Shown here: piece after piece, positions 16,277 through 25,246 of the stretch
Layout: each line of letters opens with the position of its first letter
Numbering within the stretch: position 1 is the stretch's first letter
NCBI RefSeq assembly: GCF_000617845.2
Contig: NZ_DF820425.1
Coordinates: 6,082,741 to 6,146,740 of the forward strand
Source: Bradyrhizobium sp. DOA9
GTDB taxonomy: Bacteria; Pseudomonadota; Alphaproteobacteria; Rhizobiales; Xanthobacteraceae
Direction of reading: 5' to 3'
Length of the DNA: 64,000 bases
Program-made: the position numbers and the translations under genes
Notes under the pieces: generated by a model
Databases searched by the model: none
What the model saw: the letters and a program-made list of their open reading frames with translations, nothing else
Told to the model about the DNA's origin: nothing

Positions 16277-16876
16277 TCAGACCTCCGGCCAGTCCGCGAT
16301 GAAGCCTCTCGCCTTGTAAGCTTCGATCTTGTCCCATTCGTGCAGCATGCGGCGGCGAAATTCGGCGTCGGTATGCCAGAGTGCACGCGGTGTCGCGAAA
16401 CTGTCGACGGTGAGCAGCATCTTCTCGACCCCTGGCCAATGCCGGTGCAGCGTCATCGGGTAGCGCCGTGCGGTCCAGGTGTTGCCGAGACAGATCACGC
16501 TGCGGATATTCTGCAGCCCGATTGCCGCATCGATGATCGGAAGCGAGAAGATGACGTTCTCGCCGGTGTTCATCGCGCGATGCTCCTCGAGGATAAGATC
16601 CGCCGGAATGCCCGCCGCAACCATCGCGGCCTTGATGATGGTGCACTCGGATTGCTCCGAGCCCGGCGTCACGCCGCCGCTGACAATCGACCAGCGAAAC
16701 AGGCCCTCGCGCCACAGCCTTGCGGCGGCGTCGGCGCGCAGGCCAACGTCCTCGCGCGTGCCGAACATGAACAGCAGATCGGCTGGCCGGAGCGGCGTGT
16801 CGATCAGATGCGCACGGTTGATTCTGGCGATCTCGTCTGGCGTTGGCAGGCGGGTGCTGCAGTCCATGGCTGGCAT
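16277..16876 (-). CDS. DUF218 (YdcF/SanA-like) protein
   Basis: 199 residues, no signal peptide. ADLLFMFGTREDVGLRADAA, VSGGVTPGSEQSECTIIKAAM and LEEHRAMNTGENVIFS fit the DUF218 pattern (conserved GG..s.aE and E..s.nT.en). Related proteins bind S-adenosylmethionine (YdcF) or affect envelope integrity (SanA). Its stop is 2 nt from the stop of the convergent MocR gene. Confidence 0.75.
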   Translation of the reverse strand: MPAMDCSTRLPTPDEIARINRAHLIDTPLRPADLLFMFGTREDVGLRADAAARLWREGLFRWSIVSGGVTPGSEQSECTIIKAAMVAAGIPADLILEEHRAMNTGENVIFSLPIIDAAIGLQNIRSVICLGNTWTARRYPMTLHRHWPGVEKMLLTVDSFATPRALWHTDAEFRRRMLHEWDKIEAYKARGFIADWPEV

Positions 16877-16943
16877 GACCAGAAGTTGCGACGCCGACGG
16901 CAGGACGTGAAGTCACGTTTGATTGCGGCCGATTGCACCGAAA

Positions 16944-16988
16944 GCATGATCTGGAAAAGTGCGAAGCGGCTTTCCGGAAAGATCATGC
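16944..16988. repeat. Rhizobial palindrome GCATGATC..GATCATGC
   Basis: GCATGATCTGGAAAAGTGCG.. and ..CGGCTTTCCGGAAAGATCATGC form an imperfect inverted repeat of about 45 bp. It is followed by a short AT-richer tract (to about 17040) that often accompanies this element in Bradyrhizobium spacers. Confidence 0.65.
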
Positions 16989-17039
16989 GTCGACAACAAC
17001 CCGAATCGCGATGACGATTCATCCAAATCTCATCGCGCT

Positions 17040-17615
17040 CTAGGGCAGCAGAGCCTTCGGCACGCGATCGAAACTGTAGCTCTGCGGCCGGTTGCGCCGC
17101 ACGAAGCCGCCGACCTGCCAGGCGAACAACGCGGCGAAGCCGAGGATGAACAGCACGCCGGCGAATTCGCCGATCAGAAGCGCGCGGATCAGCAGTCCCG
17201 CCATTGCCACAGCGAGCACGGCCAGGAATGCCAGCACCGCCGCATAGGCCTTGCGACCGAGGCCCGCGGACAATTCGGCGCGGCTGCCCGCCTTCGCCAT
17301 CCGCGCATGCAGCTCGACGAGAAAATCGCGAAAGCCGTTGTCCTGCGGCGCCATCAGCGCCGCGGTCTGCCAGCTGGTCGACAGGATCGCGATGCGGCCG
17401 CCGCCGGTGCGGCTGACATCGGCGCGGAAGCGGTGCTGCTGCATCGACACCGGGCGGAACGACAGCCGGATCGCCGAGATCTCGTCGTAGCGCCACAGGC
17501 CGGAGCGACCGCCGATGTGCCAGGACAGCCCCTGCTCCGTCAGCTCGAAGCGATGCGCCGAGCCGATCAGCGAGGCCTTGTAGGCATAGCTCGTGGCCGA
17601 ACCCGCTTCCGGCAT
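17040..17615 (-). CDS. Membrane protein of unknown function
   Basis: 191 residues from the ATG at 17615 (MPEAGSATSYAYKASLIG). A GTG start at 17660 would add 15 residues encoded partly by a 12-bp tandem repeat, so the shorter form is preferred. The N-terminal 110 residues are soluble, PH-like in pattern (ALTEQGLSWHIGGRSGLWRYDEISAIRLSF). Two adjacent membrane segments follow at about 128-150 and 153-172 (YAAVLAFLAVLAVAMAGLL, GVLFILGFAALFAWQVGGF). The C-terminus is basic. No family recognised with confidence. Confidence 0.7.
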   Translation of the reverse strand: MPEAGSATSYAYKASLIGSAHRFELTEQGLSWHIGGRSGLWRYDEISAIRLSFRPVSMQQHRFRADVSRTGGGRIAILSTSWQTAALMAPQDNGFRDFLVELHARMAKAGSRAELSAGLGRKAYAAVLAFLAVLAVAMAGLLIRALLIGEFAGVLFILGFAALFAWQVGGFVRRNRPQSYSFDRVPKALLP

Positions 17616-17629
17616 GTCGTCAATGAACC

Positions 17630-17692
17630 CATGGGTGATCACTTGGGTGACCGCTTGCACGATCGCTTGGGCGATCGGCTTGCGCGATCGCC
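17630..17692. repeat. 12-bp tandem repeat at the 5' end of the 17040-17615 gene
   Basis: Five degenerate units read CATGGGTGATCA, CTTGGGTGACCG, CTTGCACGATCG, CTTGGGCGATCGG, CTTGCGCGATCGC. The array fills the spacer between two divergent genes and overlaps where the promoter of the minus-strand gene should lie. Confidence 0.75.
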
Positions 17693-17715
17693 CTCCTCCA
17701 TCCTACAAGCGAGGC

Positions 17716-18150
17716 ATGGCTGAGACGACCTTTTTTCCGCGCCGCCTGATTCTCGGCGCCGCAATGATCTCCGGTGTGTTGCTGGCGCTCGCGGTGCACA
17801 TGCTGGGCGCGCGCTACGGTCTCGATCTCGGCCGCCTCTGGCGCTCCGACACGCACGAGTTCGTTCCGGCGGGCGCTGCGATCGCCTGGTGGCTGATCGC
17901 CACCGTCGGCTTCTCCGGCGGCTACTTCACGGCGAGCCTGATGCAAAGCGCCGTCTCCGGACAGATTCCCCAACGGATGCGGCAATTCCTGATCGCGGTC
18001 GGCGTGCTCCTGCTTGCGGGAGCAGGTCAGGCGGCGTCGGCGCCGAGCCCGATCCCGACCGTCTCGGGCGTGCTGGCCGGGCTTGCCGCCCTGTGTCTCG
18101 GCGCCGTAATGGCATTCTGCGGTGCGCATTTCGCGCTGCGCCGAAGCTGA
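17716..18150 (+). CDS. Small integral membrane protein of unknown function
   Basis: 144 residues from the ATG at 17716 (GCGAGGC just upstream). Four hydrophobic segments: LILGAAMISGVLLALAVHML, AAIAWWLIATVGFSGGYFTASL, FLIAVGVLLLAGAGQAAS and VLAGLAALCLGAVMAFCGAHFAL. No catalytic motif is apparent. Its stop lies 4 nt from the stop of the convergent GGDEF-EAL gene. Confidence 0.65.
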   Translation: MAETTFFPRRLILGAAMISGVLLALAVHMLGARYGLDLGRLWRSDTHEFVPAGAAIAWWLIATVGFSGGYFTASLMQSAVSGQIPQRMRQFLIAVGVLLLAGAGQAASAPSPIPTVSGVLAGLAALCLGAVMAFCGAHFALRRS

Positions 18151-18154
18151 CCTC

Positions 18155-20554
18155 TCAAGCCGACGCGCGCAGCCGCGGCCGTTCCAGCATGATCGCGACA
18201 TCGGAGGCGGGCCGCGGCTTGCTGAACAGATAGCCTTGCGCCTGCGTGCAGCCCTCGCGCCGGAGCAGCTCGAGCTGCGCGTCGTTCTCGACGCCCTCGG
18301 CCGTGGTGACGATGCCGAGGCTGCGGCCGAGGCCGGTCACCGCGCGAATGATGGCCATGGAATCCTCACGCGTCGCCAGCTCCGACACGAAGGAACGGTC
18401 GATCTTGATCTTGTCGAACGGGAAGCTGCGTAAGTAGCTCAGCGACGAATAGCCGGTGCCGAAATCGTCGAGCGAGATCCGCACGCCCATGGCGCGCAGC
18501 TCGTGCAAGGTCGTCAGCGTCGCCTCGCTGTTCTGGAGCAGAACGGATTCGGTGATCTCGAGCTCGAGGCGGCGCGCACCTATCCCCGATCTGGCCAACG
18601 CCTCGGTCACCGCCGCGATCAGGTTCGGGCTCTTGAACTGCACCGGCGACAAATTGACGGCGACGTCGACATCGTCCGGCCAGCTCGCTGCATCGGCGCA
18701 GGCGGAGCGCAGCACGAACTCGCCGAGCTGAACGATGAGCCCGGTCTCCTCGGCGAGCGGGATGAAGCTGATGGGCGCGATCAGTCCGCGCTGCGGATGG
18801 TTCCAGCGCAGCAGCGCCTCGAAGGCGACGACGCGACCGCTGGCGACCTCACGGATCGGCTGATAGTAGACCTGAAACTCGTCGCGTTGCAGCGCCGCGC
18901 GCAGATCCATTTCCAGAAGGCGCCGCGCCTGCGCGCGCGCATCCATGCCGGTCTCGAAGAAGCGATAGGTGCCGCGGCCATCGGCCTTGGCGCGGTACAG
19001 CGCAAGGTCCGCGTTCTTGAGCAGTTCGTCCGGATTGCTGCCGTCCTGCGGCGACAGCGAGATGCCGATCGAGACGCCGATCACGATCTGATGGTCGTCG
19101 ATCTGGTAAGGCGCCGAGATCACCTCGACGAGGCGCCCGGCAAGCGACCGCGCGGCGATCTCCTCGGATCGCCCGATCTGGACCACCGCGAACTCGTCGC
19201 CGCCGAGCCGCGCCACGGTGTCCTGTTCGCCGACCGTGGCCTTGAGCCTGCGGCCGACCTCCTTGAGCAGCGCATCGCCGATGGGATGGCCGAGCGAGTC
19301 GTTGATGTCCTTGAAATGATCGAGATCGAGGCAAAGCACCGCGAGCTGGTCGCCCGACTTGGTGTGGCGCAGCCCCTGCTCGAGCTGTTCGTGGAACAGC
19401 ACCCGGTTCGGCAGGCTGGTCAGCGCGTCATGGCGCGCCATGTGCGAGATCTTGGCCTGCGCCTCCAGCCATTCGGTGATGTCCTCGAAGGTCGCGACCC
19501 AGCCGCCGCCCTGCATCGGCTGGTTGACGACCCGGATCGAGCGGCCGAACCGCTTGAGGACGTCGGTCGTGGTGCGGCCCTCGCGCGCGTCGGCGACGAG
19601 GCGGGCGAAGAATTCATCGGCATCGCCCTGCCACTGGCCCTTGGCCTCCTCTTCCCTGAGCACGTCGACCAGCAGGCGGCCGGTGAGCGGCACGTCGGCA
19701 CGACGGAGCATCGCGGCATAGCGCTCGTTGAACAGGATGATCTTGCCGTCGGCGTCGAACATGCACAGCCCCTGCGACATGTTCTGCAGCGCGCTGTCGA
19801 GCACGATCTGCTGGCGGCCCAGCTCGCCCTTGGCGCGGCGGTCGAGCAGCGCGGCCACGAGCGCAATCGCGATGATGGCGACGGCGGCGCTGGCAGTGAG
19901 GAACGACAGTGAGGCCGGCGGGATCGAGAGCCCGCTGATCGTGAGCGTCGGGTCCGGCGTCAGCAGCACCGCGCCCATCGCGGTGAAGTGATGGGCGACG
20001 ATCGCGAGCGTCAGCAGAGCAGTCGCGCTCAGCGCATGCCGGATGTCGTCACCTCGCGCGGCGACGAACAGCGCGAGCGCTGCGAAGACGATTCCGAACA
20101 GCACCGAGGCGGCAACCGTGCTCCCGATCCAATCCACCCGTGCCGGCATCTCCAGCGCCGCCATACCGGTGTAATGCATCGCCGCGACACCCAGCCCGAC
20201 GATGGCGCCGCCGACGACGATCCATACCGGGCGCGAGGACGCCACCGCGATGCTGAGGCCCACGAAGGTCAAGGAGATCGCAAACATCAGCGAGAGAATT
20301 GTCACCGGGATGTTGTAGGCGCCGGCGCTGCCCGGGCCGTAAGCGAGCATCGCGATGAAATGCGTCGCCCAGATGCCGCATCCGCCGACGGCCGCATCCA
20401 GAGCGATCCAGGCCAGACGCCCGGCTCCGTGTGTCGCGCGTGCGCGCTGAAACAGGCTGATCGCCGCGGCGCTGGCGAGCAGGCACACTGCGCCGCCAAG
20501 GGCGACCAGTCGCCAATCATGCTCGTCGGTGAGACAGTAGAGAACTTGATACAT
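18155..20554 (-). CDS. MHYT-PAS-GGDEF-EAL cyclic-di-GMP signalling protein
   Basis: 799 residues. Residues 1-230 form a seven-helix MHYT sensor with three copper/gas-type motifs: THFIAM, MHYTGM and HHFTAM. A PAS-like segment follows (LDSALQNMSQGLCMFDADGK, about 245-360). The GGDEF domain is intact (LARLGGDEFAVVQ, near 450), as is the EAL domain (VAFEALLRW near 577, NLSPVQF, DDFGTGYSSLSYL). Both synthesis and hydrolysis of c-di-GMP are therefore possible. MHYT domains are thought to sense O2, CO or NO. It probably links gas sensing to motility/biofilm choice. Inner membrane. Confidence 0.93.
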   Translation of the reverse strand: MYQVLYCLTDEHDWRLVALGGAVCLLASAAAISLFQRARATHGAGRLAWIALDAAVGGCGIWATHFIAMLAYGPGSAGAYNIPVTILSLMFAISLTFVGLSIAVASSRPVWIVVGGAIVGLGVAAMHYTGMAALEMPARVDWIGSTVAASVLFGIVFAALALFVAARGDDIRHALSATALLTLAIVAHHFTAMGAVLLTPDPTLTISGLSIPPASLSFLTASAAVAIIAIALVAALLDRRAKGELGRQQIVLDSALQNMSQGLCMFDADGKIILFNERYAAMLRRADVPLTGRLLVDVLREEEAKGQWQGDADEFFARLVADAREGRTTTDVLKRFGRSIRVVNQPMQGGGWVATFEDITEWLEAQAKISHMARHDALTSLPNRVLFHEQLEQGLRHTKSGDQLAVLCLDLDHFKDINDSLGHPIGDALLKEVGRRLKATVGEQDTVARLGGDEFAVVQIGRSEEIAARSLAGRLVEVISAPYQIDDHQIVIGVSIGISLSPQDGSNPDELLKNADLALYRAKADGRGTYRFFETGMDARAQARRLLEMDLRAALQRDEFQVYYQPIREVASGRVVAFEALLRWNHPQRGLIAPISFIPLAEETGLIVQLGEFVLRSACADAASWPDDVDVAVNLSPVQFKSPNLIAAVTEALARSGIGARRLELEITESVLLQNSEATLTTLHELRAMGVRISLDDFGTGYSSLSYLRSFPFDKIKIDRSFVSELATREDSMAIIRAVTGLGRSLGIVTTAEGVENDAQLELLRREGCTQAQGYLFSKPRPASDVAIMLERPRLRASA

Positions 20555-20717
20555 TGCCGGCCCCTATCGACCGGCACTTCATCCGACGGAAATGGACGAT
20601 CGGTAACCAGCTACGAGCCGGTTTCCGAAGTGGTGAATGGAAGATGAGCGGGTTCGCTCACATTGTTGGTCCTCGCGACGGCGCCCGAAACAGCACCGCG
20701 GCAGCGGCGCGAACACG

Positions 20718-20749
20718 CAAAAGCGCCGCGCGGAATATCGCGCGGCGCT
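20718..20749 (-). terminator. Rho-independent terminator after the YciE-like gene
   Basis: On the minus strand AGCGCCGCGCG, loop ATATTC, and CGCGCGGCGCT form a perfect 11-bp stem followed by TTTTGCG. It lies about 16 nt past the stop at 20765. Confidence 0.8.
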
Positions 20750-20764
20750 CGTGGTTACCTCTCC

Positions 20765-21271
20765 TCAGCTCGCCGCGCGCAGGTTCACCTTGCTCTCGGC
20801 GAGCGTCGTCAGCTTCTGGTCGGTCGCCTTCTCCTCCTCCAGCGTCTTGGCGAGCACGCTGGCACAATCGTTGCGGCCGAGCTGCTTGGCCCAGGCGATC
20901 AGGCTGCCGTAGCGGACGATCTCATAGTGCTCGGCCGCCTGCGCCGCATTGATCAGCGCGGCGTCAAGCACGGCCTTGTCGGCTACCTCGCCGGCGGTCT
21001 CGTCGGCTTCCTCGATGATGCCGTCGATGGCCGGGCAGTCGACCGCCTTCACGGGCACGCCATGCATCTTGAACACCTCCTCGAGCCGCGCGACGTGCTG
21101 CTTGGTTTCTTCGAGGTGCGTCAAAAAGCCCTGTTTCAGCTGCGGATCAGTGGCCTTGCTCGCCATCTTCGGCAGCGCCTTGGTGAGCTGCTGCTCGGCG
21201 TAATAGATGTCCTGGAGCTGATGCACGAACAGGTCGTTCATGGTCTTGATGTCTTTTGTGAACAGTCCCAT
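20765..21271 (-). CDS. YciE/YciF-type ferritin-like protein (DUF892)
   Basis: 168 residues from the ATG at 21271, with GAGAGG about 9 nt upstream; the frame is open to 21457, but that part lacks a start signal. MNDLFVHQLQDIYYAEQQLTKALPKM is the DUF892 opening. HLEETKQHVARLEEVF and NAAQAAEHYEIVRYGSLIAWA carry the Glu/His ligand positions of a four-helix ferritin-like bundle. Members are induced under osmotic or oxidative stress. Single gene with strong terminator. Confidence 0.9.
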   Translation of the reverse strand: MGLFTKDIKTMNDLFVHQLQDIYYAEQQLTKALPKMASKATDPQLKQGFLTHLEETKQHVARLEEVFKMHGVPVKAVDCPAIDGIIEEADETAGEVADKAVLDAALINAAQAAEHYEIVRYGSLIAWAKQLGRNDCASVLAKTLEEEKATDQKLTTLAESKVNLRAAS

Positions 21272-21702
21272 CGTTCCGATCCTCTCGGGTCTTGGGGAAC
21301 ACGGCGGCGCCGGCTTTGCACGAAAAGCCGCGTATTCCGCCATGTTCGATTGCTGATGGAGCCTAACGATCACGCCGCATCGACGTTCCAAAAACCGCTG
21401 ATACGGCTTGCGCTGGAACAATGCGGACGGCCCCAGGATTTGACATCGTGCCAACATGGTGAATGCGCGGATGGAGCCGGGTTTCGCGACTCATATGCTT
21501 AACGCGCCGCCGATATGAACCGCGTATGACAAAGTTGCCGGCCGAACGCAGAACCTATTGTTGTCAAGGGCTGCACAAGCCGGTGATTTTGCCTTAAATG
21601 AGCTTGATCATGCCTAGCGATCGATGCCTGCCTTTTGGCCGTGATCGCACCCGACCGGCCAATGCCTGGCCCGGTCGGTCTTGCCCCCCGCCGGGAGGAT
21701 GA
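21272..21702. other. 431-bp intergenic region without a recognised gene
   Basis: Holds the promoter regions of the divergent YciE-like gene and the LPG-synthase-type gene. The only clear signal is the ribosome-binding site GGGAGGATGA just before 21703. No repeat, RNA or convincing small frame was seen. Confidence 0.5.
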
Positions 21703-22785
21703 ATGCACGGACTGCTGCCCGCGCTGAAACGCGGCTTCAAGAGATGGATCGGCTGGCGCCGGCTCGGAGTTGCCGCCAGCATCTTCATCATCGCGTTTGC
21801 GATCACCACGCTGGTGCGGACCCTCAAGGGCATCGATACCGGGGTCATCCTGACCGCGTTGACCGAGATTCCCCGCGGCAACATCGGCCTGGCGGCGATC
21901 TGCGTCTTCTTCGCGTTCTGTACGCTGACCTTCTACGACTTTTTCGCACTGCGAACGATCGGCAAGAAGCACGTGCCCTATCGCATCGCGGCGCTGTCCA
22001 GCTTCACGTCCTATTCGATCGGCCACAACATCGGCGCCACGGTCTTCACCGGCGGCGCGATCCGTTTCCGGATTTATTCAGACTACGGGCTGAACGCGAT
22101 CGACGTCGCAAAGATCTGCTTCCTGTCGGGCCTGACCTTCTGGCTCGGTAACATCTTCGTGCTCTCGATCGGCATGGCCATCCACCCGGATGCGGCCTCC
22201 TCGATGGATCAGCTCCCCTCCTCGCTCAACCGGTTGATCGCCCTCGGCGGCCTCGCATCGATCGGGGCCTATCTGGTCTGGCTCTGCATGGGCGAGAAGC
22301 GCCGCGAGCTCGGCCAGAAGGGCTGGAAGGTGGTGCTGCCCTCGGCGCCGCTGACCTTGGTGCAGATCCTGATTGGCGTCGTCGATCTCGGCTTCTGCGC
22401 CACGGCGATGTACCTCCTGATGCCCTCCAACCCGCCGATCGACTTCATGTCGCTCGCGGTCGTGTTCATCCTGGCGACCCTGATCGGCTTTGCCAGCCAC
22501 GCCCCCGGCTCGATCGGCGTGTTCGATGCCGCCATGCTGGTGGCGCTGCCCCAGTTCGGCCGCGAGGAGCTTCTGGCGACGCTGCTGGTGTTCCGTATTC
22601 TCTATTTCGTGATTCCGTTCGGGCTTGCCATCTCCATCATGGGCACGCGCGAGCTCTGGATGAATGTGGTCGCGCCGTGGCAGGAGCGGCGGCGGCTGGC
22701 GGAAGCCTGCGCGCAGGCCAACCTGCCCAAGGAGGTGACGCCGATGGAGCGCGAACGGCTGCTGCGGCAGGCCAGCAAGCGCTGA
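21703..22785 (+). CDS. Lysylphosphatidylglycerol synthase-type (UPF0104) membrane protein
   Basis: 360 residues. Strong start: GGGAGG 8 nt before the ATG. About eight membrane segments, with the family marks YSIGHNIGATVFTGGAIRFR near 105-125 and ATLIGFASHAPGSIGVFDAAM near 255-275. It matches the N-terminal flippase-like part of MprF; the C-terminal aminoacyl transferase domain is absent, as in YbhN-type proteins. Probable role: lipid translocation or envelope maintenance in the inner membrane. Confidence 0.82.
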   Translation: MHGLLPALKRGFKRWIGWRRLGVAASIFIIAFAITTLVRTLKGIDTGVILTALTEIPRGNIGLAAICVFFAFCTLTFYDFFALRTIGKKHVPYRIAALSSFTSYSIGHNIGATVFTGGAIRFRIYSDYGLNAIDVAKICFLSGLTFWLGNIFVLSIGMAIHPDAASSMDQLPSSLNRLIALGGLASIGAYLVWLCMGEKRRELGQKGWKVVLPSAPLTLVQILIGVVDLGFCATAMYLLMPSNPPIDFMSLAVVFILATLIGFASHAPGSIGVFDAAMLVALPQFGREELLATLLVFRILYFVIPFGLAISIMGTRELWMNVVAPWQERRRLAEACAQANLPKEVTPMERERLLRQASKR

Positions 22786-22905
22786 GCCGCCAAGGGCCGC
22801 CAAAAGCCGTCAATCGCGCCCCCGGAGATCATCAGGCAAAGGTTGCAGGCCGGGGCGCAATCCTCTCTTATTTCCGCCTCAACTTTGCCGTTGAAGACGC
22901 GGGCC

Positions 22906-24855
22906 ATGATCACCGTATTCCTTCGCACCCTCTCGGCAGGCGCCGTGCTGCTTGCCGGCATCCTGACTGCTTTGCCCGAGCGCGCCGCCGCGCAGAATGC
23001 CGGCGCCATGCAGATCAACTGGGAGGTACGTAACCGCTTCCGGCTATTCCGCGAGGAGCGGGACTTCCTGCTTCACGTCGAGAACGCGCGCAATCGCAGC
23101 ATCCTGGCCGCCGAACAGTCGCTGGAGCTGCAGAGCGAGGGCCGCGGATGGGCCCGCAACATGGTCAACCGGCTCTGCATCGACCTGCAGGGCCGGGTCA
23201 ACCAGCCCTGCAACCGCGACAATGTCAAAGAGAACTATATCACGCCGATCGACCATCCCGTGACGGTGCACCTGACCGGCGACGTGCCGGTCGGGGCCAC
23301 CTGCGCCTGGTCGTTCGATGACGGTGACGGCCCGCAGACCTCGACCTTCGACTGCGCCGAGCCGATCAATCTGCGCGTCCGCTACGGCAAGCAGACGGTT
23401 GCAACCGTCGATGTCTCCGCCGGCTCCGATCCAACCCAGCGGGTCCAGACCGAGATCCAGGTCCGCGACATCTTCATCGCAGGTCTCGGCGACAGCATCG
23501 CCTCGGGCGAAGGCAATCCGGACCGGCCGCTGGCGCTGTCGGACGAAGGTTTTTGCTTCCGTTCCTATCTCGGCACCGCCGGCGCGCAGTACTACCGGCC
23601 GAGCCGCCACGGCTTCAAGGGCGGCCGCGCCTGCGAGGCGCCGGACACGCTCGCCAACTGGCAACGCTACAGCGCGCTCTGGTTCAATGCGCCCTGCCAT
23701 CGCTCGCTCTACAGCTACCAGGCGCGCACCGCGCTGGCGCTCGCGGTGCGCTACACCCACATCGCCGTGACCTTCCTGCCGCTCGCCTGCACCGGCGCCA
23801 GCATCGGTGACGGGCTGCTCGGCTCCCAGCGCGCCCGCGAATGCCCGCCCGGCAAGACCGGCGTCTGCAACACCAGCGTGAATGCGCAAGTCGCCGAGCT
23901 GCGGGAAGCCGTCACCGCGGCGAAGAAGCGCCAGCCCGAGCGCACGCTCGATCTCGTGCTGCTCTCGGTCGGCGCCAATGACGTCTATTTCTCCGGCCTC
24001 GTCGCCGACGTCATCGTCGACACCGCGACCGAGCGCGCGCTGTTCCGCCGCTCCGGCGTGATGGCGAGCGTCGACGATTCCCGCGATGCGCTCCAGCGCG
24101 AGCTGCCGCAGAACTTCGTCAAGCTGCGCGAGGCGCTGAAGCCGCTGGTCGGCGGCGACCTCTCGCACGTGGTCTATGTCTCCTACGCCAATCCTGCGCT
24201 CGCCGACGGCGGCGCGCCCTGCCCCGGCGGCCGTGCCGGCTTCGATATCCATCCGGCCTTCAACGCCGATCCGCAGCGCCTCGCCCGCGTATCCGCCTTC
24301 GTCGACAGCGAATTCCTGCCGCAGCTGAAGGGGCTCGCCACCTGCACCCGCGGCGCGCTATGCCGCGATCCCGAAGCCGACCGCATGACCTTCGTCGACG
24401 CGCACCAGGCCGCGTTCGCCGAGCACGGCTTCTGCGCCCGTTCCGGCAACGATCCCGAATTCGACCGCAGCTGCTTTGCCGCGAACGGCCAGAGCTTCGA
24501 CCCTGATATCGTCAGCGCGGCGAGCCAGCCGATGCTGTGCGGCCGCGGCGCCTCGGAATACCGCGCCTATCTGCCGCGCGCGCGCTGGATCCGCGACGCC
24601 AACGACAGCTATTTCGCCGCCATGACCTATCCGCAGGGCCTGCCGGCGGCGAGCCAGCCGACCGACATCCATGACGCGGCCTGGGGCGTGCTCTCCGCCG
24701 TCTATGGCGGCGCGGTACATCCGAGCGCCGAGGGCCACGCCGCGATGGCCGATGCGGCGCTGCCGGCGGCGAGCACCGTGCTCGGTCTCGATGCGGTGCC
24801 GCCGAACGTGACACGCGGGTTATTGCCGCAGCTGCTGCCCGGCGCACAGCAGTAG
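22906..24855 (+). CDS. Secreted SGNH-hydrolase-type esterase
   Basis: 649 residues from the ATG at 22906, which gives a clean signal peptide (MITVFLRTLSAGAVLLAGIL..AAAQN). After an N-terminal beta-rich region of about 190 residues, GLGDSIASGEGNPD holds the block I Ser (near 197). SVGANDVYFSG (near 355) is the GxND block III, and GAVHPSAEGHAAM (near 603) holds the catalytic Asp/His region as HPSAEG. Many paired Cys suggest disulfides in the periplasm. Likely a lipase or esterase acting on a glycan or lipid; substrate unknown. Much longer than typical GDSL esterases. Confidence 0.82.
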   Translation: MITVFLRTLSAGAVLLAGILTALPERAAAQNAGAMQINWEVRNRFRLFREERDFLLHVENARNRSILAAEQSLELQSEGRGWARNMVNRLCIDLQGRVNQPCNRDNVKENYITPIDHPVTVHLTGDVPVGATCAWSFDDGDGPQTSTFDCAEPINLRVRYGKQTVATVDVSAGSDPTQRVQTEIQVRDIFIAGLGDSIASGEGNPDRPLALSDEGFCFRSYLGTAGAQYYRPSRHGFKGGRACEAPDTLANWQRYSALWFNAPCHRSLYSYQARTALALAVRYTHIAVTFLPLACTGASIGDGLLGSQRARECPPGKTGVCNTSVNAQVAELREAVTAAKKRQPERTLDLVLLSVGANDVYFSGLVADVIVDTATERALFRRSGVMASVDDSRDALQRELPQNFVKLREALKPLVGGDLSHVVYVSYANPALADGGAPCPGGRAGFDIHPAFNADPQRLARVSAFVDSEFLPQLKGLATCTRGALCRDPEADRMTFVDAHQAAFAEHGFCARSGNDPEFDRSCFAANGQSFDPDIVSAASQPMLCGRGASEYRAYLPRARWIRDANDSYFAAMTYPQGLPAASQPTDIHDAAWGVLSAVYGGAVHPSAEGHAAMADAALPAASTVLGLDAVPPNVTRGLLPQLLPGAQQ

Positions 24856-25030
24856 CGGCGAAGGCCAACTCTCTCCTCGCCGTCATTGCGGTGTGCACTT
24901 CCCACACACTCACTGTCGTCGCCCGACTTGATCGGGCAGTCTGGAGGCCGTTCCATCAATCCAAAAACGGCATCGATCGATACCCCCTTCAACTTGGACA
25001 CTTCGCCGCGCGCGCCTCTAGGAGTCGTCT

Positions 25031-25187
25031 GGAGGAAATGTTCGACTTAAGGGAAGCGCGTGATGGACGCAGTGCTGTCCGCAGCGGACGTGAGGCGGTT
25101 TCGCATCAGGTCGTTCCTCCTGAGGGCTCCCACGGGAGCTTGACCAGGCAACTCAACGGCGGCCCGCAAAGCCGCCGTCTTTGTTTT
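25031..25187 (+). ncRNA. Candidate structured small RNA
   Basis: Four features line up in a gene-free stretch. GGAGGAA (25031-25037) is exactly complementary to TTCCTCC (25114-25120), closing a domain. Inside it GTCCGCAGCGGAC (25077-25089) folds as a hairpin. GCTCCCACGGGAGC (25126-25139) folds as a second hairpin. The stretch ends with a classic terminator (25156-25187). The TTCCTCCT segment is also anti-Shine-Dalgarno-like, as in several rhizobial trans-acting sRNAs. The 5' end is unknown. A leader of the LysR gene at 25247 is the main alternative. Confidence 0.5.
25156..25187 (+). terminator. Rho-independent terminator of the candidate sRNA
   Basis: ACGGCGGC, 7-nt loop CCGCAAA, GCCGCCGT, then CTTTGTTTT. 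The stem is a perfect 8 bp. It lies 59 nt before the LysR start and about 300 nt after the SGNH hydrolase stop, so it most likely ends a separate short transcript. Confidence 0.8.
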
Positions 25188-25246
25188 GGGGGTGATCGAT
25201 GCTAGAAGTGCCGGGGAAACGCCTTATCCATCTAAGGCATGTATCG

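Noticed and set aside
24891..25205. 104-codon open frame over the candidate sRNA
   Set aside because: It reads straight through a strong rho-independent terminator, and its composition is not protein-like.
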